Shown here: positions 57,623 to 64,000 of the stretch, piece by piece
Layout: each line of letters starts with the position of its first letter
Position numbering within the stretch: the first letter of the stretch is position 1
Assembly (NCBI RefSeq): GCF_030646115.1
Contig: NZ_JAUSMX010000002.1
Span: forward strand, 186,001 to 250,000
Direction of reading: 5' to 3'
From: Fluviicoccus sp.
GTDB lineage: Bacteria > Pseudomonadota > Gammaproteobacteria > Pseudomonadales > Moraxellaceae
DNA length: 64,000 nucleotides
Notes under the pieces: generated by a model
Database searches by the model: none
What the model was told of the DNA's origin: nothing
What the model saw: the letters and a program-made list of their open reading frames with translations, nothing else
Program-made: the position numbers and the translations under genes

Positions 57623-60376
57623 ATGTCTAACATTCAACCCTACGCGTTTGCTCCCCATTACCTGTTCGGGGAAGAACATCTGGCCTCCTGCCAACTGGTG
57701 TTTGACGGCCAGACCGTCATAGCCGTCCCGGTGGATGTCTCCCGCGAGCATCTGTGTGTCTCCATTGAGAATGGTCTGCCGGTGCCGCCGGTCGGCACCA
57801 TTATTCGTCCTGTTCGGCTGGACATCCTCAAGCGCGGCTTCACCTTCCCCTGCCTCACTGTCAAGGCGGTGCGCGAGGAACTGTGGTGCCCCACCGAGAT
57901 TGACCTCTGCACCGTCAACTGCGAGGACAGCAACCAGATTCTTTGGGAAATCAGCTACCTGCTGCGCAACATGCCGTCGTTGTCCGCCGACCAGTCCTGG
58001 GACGACATTACCTTGCCAAAAGTACCGGCACGCGGCCTCTACACCGAAGAAGCGCGTCAGGCCCGGCTGGCCTTTGTGCGCGATGAAACCGGCGCGGAAA
58101 TGACCGAGGTGTCCAAGATCAGCCTCGATCCGCGCAAGCTGGTGAGCAACATCGAGGCGCTGATCGGCTCGGTGGAAGTGCCGGTTGGTGTTGCCGGTCC
58201 GCTGCACATCAAGGGCAGTCACGCAGGCGGTTTGTTCTACGCGCCGCTGGCAACATCGGAAGGCGCATTGGTGGCATCTGCCACCCGTGGCGCCACGGCC
58301 CTCTCCCGCTCCGGCGGCGTCACCACCCGCGTGCTGGGCCAGCGCATGATGCGCGTGCCGGTGTTCGTGTTCGAGACCATGGCCAACTCGCTGTTCTTTG
58401 CCGAATGGGTCAAGGACCATTTCCGCGAACTGTCCGATGAAGTCGGCAAGTATTCCAACTACGCCTCGCTGGTGGAAGTGCAGCCCTATGTGCTGGGTCG
58501 CGCCGTGCATGTGCACTTCATCTACGAAACCGGCGACGCTGCCGGCCAGAACATGACCACTACCTGCACCTGGCAGGCCTGCCAGTGGATCCTGAAGAAC
58601 ATCAAGCGTTTTGAAGGCCTGCGCATCGAGAACTTCCTGATTGAAGCCAACCTCTCCAACGACAAGAAGGTCACCTACCAGACCTTCCTCAAGGGACGCG
58701 GCGTGCGCGTGGTGGCGGAAGCATTGCTGACCAAGGACACCTGCGAACGCATCCTCAAGATCAAGCCCAAGCAGATGGTGATGGCTTACCAGTACATCGC
58801 CTCCGGCTCCATAGCGGCGGGCATGATCGGCATGAACATCAATGTCGCCAACATCATTGCCGCCATGTTCACGGCGCTGGGTCAGGATATTGCCTGCGTG
58901 CACGAATCGTCGCTGGCGCACCTGCACATGGAACTGACCGACGACGACGACGTCTATTGCACCATGATGCTGCCGTCACTGGTGATCGGCACCGTCGGCG
59001 GCGGCACCAACCTGCCGCAGCAGCGCGAATGTCTGGAAATGATTGGTTGCGCCGGTCCCGGCAAGGCGCACAAGCTGGCGGAAGTGATTGCCGCCTACTG
59101 CCTGGCGCTGGATATCTCGACGCTGTCCGCCGTCGCCTCTGACCAGTTCGCCCGCGCCCACGAGAAACTGGGCCGCAACCGTCCGGTCAACTACCTGAAG
59201 ATTGGCGATTTGAATCCGGAGTTCGTCAATCTGGCCGTCGCCAAGACCGGCCTCAGCCAGTTCCAGGTCAGCGAGATGACGCCGCTGAGCAAGAACATGG
59301 GCGGTTCCAGCATCATCACCGAACTGACCGCACACAAGATCAACAAGCTGGTTGGCCACTTCCCCTTCCATCTGCAAACCGACCACGGTCCGAAGGACGT
59401 GATGATCAAGGTGAAGCCGCTGGATGCGGAAGTGATCCTGATGGTCAACAGCATGGCCAGCATGTGCAACCCGCGTCTGGCGCAGGAGTTCAACAACTTC
59501 CGCGACCACGTCGGCTTCAAGGGCTGCCATGTGCGTGAACTGGCGGTGATGAGCCAGGCCGACCCCCGTTTCACCCGTCATGCCCCGCAAACCTATGGCG
59601 TGGTCAACGATCTTGAGCGCGAAGCCTATATCATCATCCAGGAAAAGCTGGACGGGCTGGAGCACATGGACTCCGCCGACAATACATCCGGCTGGGAAAA
59701 GCAACACATCGAGGCGGCCATCAAGGGGATAGCTGAAGTACACAGCATCTGGCTGGGACGCGAGGAAGAGCTGAAGCAGCAACCGTGGCTGATCGACTAT
59801 CCCACCACCTCCAATATGAAGGAAAAGCTGCGACTGTGGGAACTGCTGGGCGTGCATTCCCGCGAGGAATTTCCGGAATGGTTCTCGGAACAGGACCTGT
59901 CCAACTACCGCGATATCGTGCACAGCATCGGTGAATGGTGGTCGCTGATTGAAATGATGCCGCGCACGCTGATCCACAATGACTTCAACCCGCGCAACAT
60001 TGCCTTCCGCCGTGATGCCGAAGGCAAGCTCAGCCTGTGCGCCTACGACTGGGAACTGGCGACACTGCACCTGCCGCAACACGATCTGGTGGAATTGCTG
60101 GGCTTCACGCTGTATGACCCGGTGGACCCCAATGAAATTGAACACTACATCGAACTGCACCGCACAGAACTGCAACGTCACAGCGGTATCGCCCTCGACC
60201 CGGTGATGTGGAAACGCGGCTATGTGCTGGCACTGATGGACATTCTGGTCAACCGCCTGCCGATGTACATGATGGCGCACACCTTCCGTCACTACGAGTT
60301 CATGGAGCGCGTCTATCGCGCCTTCCGCTCCATGCTGGACATTGAACAGGTCGGGCAACCGGGAGTGAAGCCATGA
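57623..60376 (+). CDS. Fusion of class I-type HMG-CoA reductase with APH-type kinase
   Basis: About 917 residues. Residues 1-125 form an unassigned beta-rich N-domain, loosely reminiscent of PilZ. Residues 130-540 match class I HMG-CoA reductase: PVGVAGPL, the catalytic Glu in TSEGALVASATRGA (213), Lys in LSNDKKV (348-349), Asp in TALGQDIA (422) and His in ARAHEKLG (513) are all kept; the cofactor motif reads GDAAGQNM, where DAMGMNM is usual. Residues 560-880 form an APH/choline-kinase-like fold with IKVKP, HNDFNPRNI (785-793) and YDWE (809-811). I have not met this fusion before. ATG 57623 is preferred because GAGG lies nine bases upstream; 57608 is possible. Confidence 0.85.
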   Translation: MSNIQPYAFAPHYLFGEEHLASCQLVFDGQTVIAVPVDVSREHLCVSIENGLPVPPVGTIIRPVRLDILKRGFTFPCLTVKAVREELWCPTEIDLCTVNCEDSNQILWEISYLLRNMPSLSADQSWDDITLPKVPARGLYTEEARQARLAFVRDETGAEMTEVSKISLDPRKLVSNIEALIGSVEVPVGVAGPLHIKGSHAGGLFYAPLATSEGALVASATRGATALSRSGGVTTRVLGQRMMRVPVFVFETMANSLFFAEWVKDHFRELSDEVGKYSNYASLVEVQPYVLGRAVHVHFIYETGDAAGQNMTTTCTWQACQWILKNIKRFEGLRIENFLIEANLSNDKKVTYQTFLKGRGVRVVAEALLTKDTCERILKIKPKQMVMAYQYIASGSIAAGMIGMNINVANIIAAMFTALGQDIACVHESSLAHLHMELTDDDDVYCTMMLPSLVIGTVGGGTNLPQQRECLEMIGCAGPGKAHKLAEVIAAYCLALDISTLSAVASDQFARAHEKLGRNRPVNYLKIGDLNPEFVNLAVAKTGLSQFQVSEMTPLSKNMGGSSIITELTAHKINKLVGHFPFHLQTDHGPKDVMIKVKPLDAEVILMVNSMASMCNPRLAQEFNNFRDHVGFKGCHVRELAVMSQADPRFTRHAPQTYGVVNDLEREAYIIIQEKLDGLEHMDSADNTSGWEKQHIEAAIKGIAEVHSIWLGREEELKQQPWLIDYPTTSNMKEKLRLWELLGVHSREEFPEWFSEQDLSNYRDIVHSIGEWWSLIEMMPRTLIHNDFNPRNIAFRRDAEGKLSLCAYDWELATLHLPQHDLVELLGFTLYDPVDPNEIEHYIELHRTELQRHSGIALDPVMWKRGYVLALMDILVNRLPMYMMAHTFRHYEFMERVYRAFRSMLDIEQVGQPGVKP

Positions 60377-63084
60377 GCCGCTGCCTGTACAGCCAGGAAG
60401 AAGCGCTGTTCCTGAACCCGGATCTGCTGGGCGGCAAGGCGGCCAATCTGGCCTGGCTCAGCCGCGAAGGCCTGCCGATGCCGCGCTGGTGGGTGGTCAC
60501 CACCGACGTGTTCACGCAACTGCTGCGCGACAACGGCCTCAGTGAGATGGTCGCGGAGGCGCTGGCGGGTATCGGGCCGGACACCGAACCGGCGGCCATC
60601 GAGCCGATCGCGGTCCGCATTCAGCAGCAGGTGTTGAAGGCGCGGCTGTCCGGCGAATTGCTGCAGGCTATTGGTGAACTGGTGAAGGGGCGCGAGGAAC
60701 AGTTCTTCGCCGTGCGTTCCTCGGTGCTGGGGGAAGATGCCCAAGGAGCGTCGTTTGCCGGGCAAATGGACAGCTACCTGTTCCAGCGCGGCCGCGCCGA
60801 TATTGGCGCCAGCCTGCTGCAGGTCGCCGCATCCGCCTTCAACGCCCGCGCCCTACAATACCGCATCGCCAAGGGCATTGCGCTGGACGACATCCGCGCC
60901 GCCGTCATCATCCAGGAAATGATTGAAGGGGAAGTGTCGGGCGTGATGTTTACCGCCCATCCGCTGAACGGCAGCCGCCGCCATGCACTGATCTCGGCAG
61001 CCTGGGGCGTCGGGGAAGGCATCGTCGCCGGCATCTGCAACACCGACGAGTTCACCGTCAGCCTGTTCGACAACACCATTGAGCGCCAACTGGCAGACAA
61101 GGACCAGGCCGTGGTCTTTGACCGAGATGCCGGACGCGGCACCAAGGAAATCCATCTCGACGGCGAACAGCGCCACATTGCCTGTCTGTCGGATACGCAT
61201 ATCCTGTCGCTGCGTGATATCGGTCTGAAGATCGCCACGCTGCAACACTTCCCGCAGGACATTGAATGGGCCATCCGCCAGGATCAGGTCTACATCCTGC
61301 AAACCCGGCCTGTGACCCGCCTGCCGGAGCCAAAGGAACCGGTGGGTCGCCGCATCGTCTTCGACAATTCCAACATCCAGGAATCGTATTGCGGCGTCAC
61401 CACACCGCTGACTTTCAGTTTTGCCAACCGCGCCTACGCCACCGTCTATGAACAGACCATGCGTGTGCTGGGCGTCAGCGACAAGGGCATCGCCGCCCAC
61501 CGCGACATGCTCGACAACATGTTGGGATTGGTGCACGGCCGGGTGTATTACAACATCAACAACTGGTATCGCGGCCTGCTGCTGCTGCCCGCCTTCAAGA
61601 CCAACAAGGCGGACATGGAGCGGATGATGGGCCTTACCGATCCGGTGGATCTGGTGCAGGACCGCGAGTTCAGCTTTGGCGAAAAACTGCTGCGGTTGCC
61701 GCAGGTGCTGCGCGCCCTGTTCAACCTGCTGCGCGGCTTCCGGCAGATGGGTCAGCGCGTCACCGAGTTCCGGGCGCTGTTTGAAAACGCCTACCGCAGC
61801 ATCGATCGCGACCACCTGCACACCCGCACCCCCGGCGAGCTGATCGACGAAGCCCGCCGCCTGGACCGCGAACTGTTGCAACGCTGGACCTCGCCCATCA
61901 TCAACGACTTCTACGTGATGATGATGAATGGCAAAGTGCACCGCACGCTGGTCGAGGCCGGCTTCACCGAACCCGCCGTGCTGCAGAACAACCTGCTGTC
62001 CGGCGAGGACGGCATTGAAAGTACCGAGCCGACCAAGATGCTGCTGCGCATGTGCGCCTACATCCGCACCCAACCGACGCTGCGCACGCTGGTTGAAACC
62101 GGCGACAACCACAGCCTGCTGGCGCGCATCCAGGTGCACGACGCCAACTTCCACACCCAGTGCCTGGACTACATCGAACGCTACGGCGACCGCACCATCG
62201 GCGAACTGAAGCTTGAGTCGGTGACGCTGCGCCAGGACACCGCCTTCCTGTTTGCGGTGCTGAAGAACTACCTGACCCGCGACGACCTGACTCCGGAAAC
62301 GCTGGCCTCGAAGGAAGCGCAGTTCCGTGACTCCGCCGAAGAAGAAGCCTTCACCGCCATCCGCACCAAGCTGGGCAACCGCGCGCTGACGATTTTCAAG
62401 AAGAACCTCGACAAACTGCGCGACGCCATCCGCAACCGCGAGAACATGCGTCTGGCCCGCACCCGTGTCTTCGGCCTGTACCGTGACCTGTTCCTGGAAA
62501 TCGGCAGCCAGTTCGCCTTCAGCGGCCTGCTGGACGACAAGCGCGACATCTTCTACCTTTCGGTGGATGAACTGTATGCCATGCAGGACGGCCGCGCCGT
62601 ACAACTCAGCCTGAAGGCGATGGTGGCCGGTCGCAAGGCCGAGTTTGCCGAGTACCAGAAGGCGGATTTGCCGCATCATTTCTGGACACACGGCATGGTG
62701 TATTACCAGAACAGTTACCGCTATCCATTTGAAGTGGAAGCAGAACCAACTGGTAATGAACTGAAAGGCACCGGCTGTTACCCCGGTATTGTTGAGGAAA
62801 AGATCCGCCTGATCTTCTCGCCGGACGACGAACTGTCCCTGAACGGGCAGATCCTCTGCACCGTACGCACCGATCCGGGTTGGGCACCGCTGTTCCCGAC
62901 CGCGGGTGGCATCCTTGTAGAACGCGGCTCCACGCTGTCGCACTCGGCGGTAGTGGCGCGGGAACTGGGCATTCCGGCGATTGTCGGCATCCCCGGTATC
63001 ACGCAGCGGCTGCGGGATGGCGAAAAGGTGCGCATGGACGGGGCGAAGGGGACGATTGTGCGGCTGGAGTCCTCAGACCAATAA
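60373..63084 (+). CDS. PEP-synthase/rifampicin-phosphotransferase-like ATP-dependent dikinase
   Basis: This 903-residue protein has an N-terminal PPDK-type ATP-binding domain (LGGKAANLAWLSREGLPMPR, FAVRSSVLGEDAQGASFAGQ, IQEMIEGEVSGVMFTAHP, YILQTRPVTR), a large helical middle domain (about 350-780) and a C-terminal swivelling domain with the phospho-histidine in GSTLSHSAVVARELG (near 857). The PEP/pyruvate barrel of true PEP synthase is absent. This order is that of rifampicin phosphotransferase, in which ATP phosphorylates a bound small molecule. It overlaps the reductase-kinase stop by four bases. A natural-product or lipid substrate is inferred. Confidence 0.8.
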   Translation: MSRCLYSQEEALFLNPDLLGGKAANLAWLSREGLPMPRWWVVTTDVFTQLLRDNGLSEMVAEALAGIGPDTEPAAIEPIAVRIQQQVLKARLSGELLQAIGELVKGREEQFFAVRSSVLGEDAQGASFAGQMDSYLFQRGRADIGASLLQVAASAFNARALQYRIAKGIALDDIRAAVIIQEMIEGEVSGVMFTAHPLNGSRRHALISAAWGVGEGIVAGICNTDEFTVSLFDNTIERQLADKDQAVVFDRDAGRGTKEIHLDGEQRHIACLSDTHILSLRDIGLKIATLQHFPQDIEWAIRQDQVYILQTRPVTRLPEPKEPVGRRIVFDNSNIQESYCGVTTPLTFSFANRAYATVYEQTMRVLGVSDKGIAAHRDMLDNMLGLVHGRVYYNINNWYRGLLLLPAFKTNKADMERMMGLTDPVDLVQDREFSFGEKLLRLPQVLRALFNLLRGFRQMGQRVTEFRALFENAYRSIDRDHLHTRTPGELIDEARRLDRELLQRWTSPIINDFYVMMMNGKVHRTLVEAGFTEPAVLQNNLLSGEDGIESTEPTKMLLRMCAYIRTQPTLRTLVETGDNHSLLARIQVHDANFHTQCLDYIERYGDRTIGELKLESVTLRQDTAFLFAVLKNYLTRDDLTPETLASKEAQFRDSAEEEAFTAIRTKLGNRALTIFKKNLDKLRDAIRNRENMRLARTRVFGLYRDLFLEIGSQFAFSGLLDDKRDIFYLSVDELYAMQDGRAVQLSLKAMVAGRKAEFAEYQKADLPHHFWTHGMVYYQNSYRYPFEVEAEPTGNELKGTGCYPGIVEEKIRLIFSPDDELSLNGQILCTVRTDPGWAPLFPTAGGILVERGSTLSHSAVVARELGIPAIVGIPGITQRLRDGEKVRMDGAKGTIVRLESSDQ

Positions 63085-63093
63085 ACGCGGCGT

Positions 63094-63116
63094 AAGGGCG
63101 CAATGCGTGCGCCCTT
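63094..63116 (+). terminator. Hairpin with T-run after the dikinase gene
   Basis: AAGGGCGC and GCGCCCTT form a perfect stem with a seven-base loop, followed by T bases. A second perfect hairpin (GGGCGCAT/ATGCGCCC at 63149-63167) lies just ahead of the next gene. Both belong to a GC-rich palindrome type common in proteobacterial intergenic regions. Confidence 0.6.
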
Positions 63117-63183
63117 TCGAATCAAACACACATCTTGTTCGTTGACGAGGGCGCATGCAATGCGCCCCTACGGGGGAATCGAA

Positions 63184-64000
63184 ATGACCAGCATCATGAC
63201 TGCGTGGAACCCTTCCACCCCGCTCCCCGAAGCCTTTCTCACCCTGCCCGCGCAAATCTACGCCAACGACCCCTTCTGGCTGGGCGAAGATCCCCAGTCG
63301 GTGCGACAGCAGTTCAGCGGCCTCAACCCCTGGTTTAATGATGGGCTGGCCTGGATCGGCGTCATTCCCGGCAAGGCGCGCCTGGCGGGGTTTGTGGTGC
63401 CGGGGCAACTGATTGACGGTGAACAGGCCACATTTTTCGGTTTCTGGGAAACAATCAATGACATGGACGTCAATCTTAAACTGTTCAATGAACTGAAAGC
63501 CTGGGCGGGTGAGCATGGCGCCACACGACTCTACGGCCCCATCAACTTCACCACCTTCGGCGCCAACCGGCTGCGGCTGGATGCCTTTGAAAACGGCGCA
63601 TTCCCCGGCGAACCCTGGAACCCGGACTATTACCCGGCGCTGATGGAACAACTGGGCATGGATATCCGTTACCGCTATATCTCTACCTTCGCCAAGGTCG
63701 ACGAGATTATCGTGCCGATAAAACGCGACTATGTCCGGGTAAAGCCGCAACTGGCACAAGCCATCCGCTTCAAATCCATGACGGCGGAATACTGGCTTTC
63801 ACATCTGGATGAACTCTACGGTTTTGTCGGGCAGGTGTTCGGGGCCAACTTCGCCTATACGCCCATTTCCCTGGAAACCTTCCGCCAGGTTTGCGGTGCG
63901 GATTTCGCCGCCAGGTTCTGTCCGCAAACCTCGGTGCTGGCCGAAAGCCTGGATGGCCGCATCGCCGGCTTCTTTCTGGTTTATCCGGATTACGGCCCGT
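63184..64000 (+). CDS. GNAT-like acyltransferase-fold protein (C-terminus beyond window)
   Basis: The first 272 residues are in the window. The opening (EAFLTLPAQIYANDPFWLGE) and the blocks GFWETINDMDVNLKLFNELK and RLYGPINFTTFGANRL resemble a large GNAT-like family of unknown substrate that often reads as two tandem acyltransferase lobes. A second lobe starts near residue 180 and is cut by the window edge. Its rightward orientation and 99-base spacing suggest that it belongs to the same locus, though the two hairpins between could reduce co-transcription. Confidence 0.65.
   Translation, partial: MTSIMTAWNPSTPLPEAFLTLPAQIYANDPFWLGEDPQSVRQQFSGLNPWFNDGLAWIGVIPGKARLAGFVVPGQLIDGEQATFFGFWETINDMDVNLKLFNELKAWAGEHGATRLYGPINFTTFGANRLRLDAFENGAFPGEPWNPDYYPALMEQLGMDIRYRYISTFAKVDEIIVPIKRDYVRVKPQLAQAIRFKSMTAEYWLSHLDELYGFVGQVFGANFAYTPISLETFRQVCGADFAARFCPQTSVLAESLDGRIAGFFLVYPDYGP

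Noticed and set aside
57557-58927. 456-codon open frame on the minus strand
   Set aside because: Also antisense to the reductase domain; composition rich in His, Gln and Gly typical of shadow frames.
58976-60358. 460-codon open frame on the minus strand
   Set aside because: It lies opposite the reductase-kinase fusion and shows no protein-like motif.
60853-62943. 696-codon open frame on the minus strand
   Set aside because: It is antisense to the dikinase gene, whose motifs are unmistakable; the open minus frame follows from its GC-rich codon use.

Overview
The window is a chromosomal segment of a non-enteric gammaproteobacterium with a high-GC core. The evidence is gene order. One run carries ftsB-ispD-ispF-surE-nlpD-rpoS, with eno, kdsA and pyrG just upstream. 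Another carries cysM-exonuclease-rlmD-relA-mazG opposite a barA/gacS-type hybrid kinase, the arrangement known from Pseudomonas-like genomes. I cannot name the genus.

Layout. 1-5.3 kb: tamB (cut by the window edge) and tamA, the outer-membrane translocation and assembly module. 5.4-13.5 kb: a rightward group with an MFS/lysophospholipid acyltransferase fusion, a small class III nucleotidyl cyclase, a START-like periplasmic protein, an alpha/beta hydrolase, a spermidine-synthase-like protein, and a SulP anion transporter opposite a ribbon-helix-helix protein. 13.5-19.7 kb: a genomic island next to tRNA-Arg(CCT). It has a decayed P4-type integrase at the tRNA end, an AlpA-like remnant at the far end, and between them mostly leftward genes of unknown function. 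Several of these are separated by attC-like sites, so I read the segment as a cassette array without an integron integrase. 19.8-27.8 kb: rpoS, nlpD, surE, ispF, ispD, ftsB, eno, kdsA, pyrG, tightly packed and often overlapping. 28-30.3 kb: two porins; the first has an apparent Pho box. 30.5-39.6 kb: a leftward cysM-exonuclease-rlmD-relA-mazG-moaA-moaB-moeA run. 39.7-50.4 kb: the hybrid kinase, a DUF2846-like lipoprotein, an arginase-family enzyme, a formate/nitrite-type channel, cysDN with a divergent LysR regulator, a DUF2059-like protein and a MOSC protein.

52-64 kb (perhaps from 50.5 kb) is the most unusual part: one rightward set in the order LolA-like periplasmic carrier, outer-membrane beta-barrel, RND/MMPL exporter, UbiA-type prenyltransferase, HMG-CoA reductase fused to an APH-type kinase, PEP-synthase/rifampicin-phosphotransferase-like enzyme, and a GNAT-like protein cut by the window end. 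Several neighbours overlap by one to four bases. The same genome carries ispD and ispF of the MEP isoprenoid pathway, so a mevalonate-type reductase here is not explained by housekeeping. I infer a specialised isoprenoid or lipid biosynthesis and export locus whose product is unknown.
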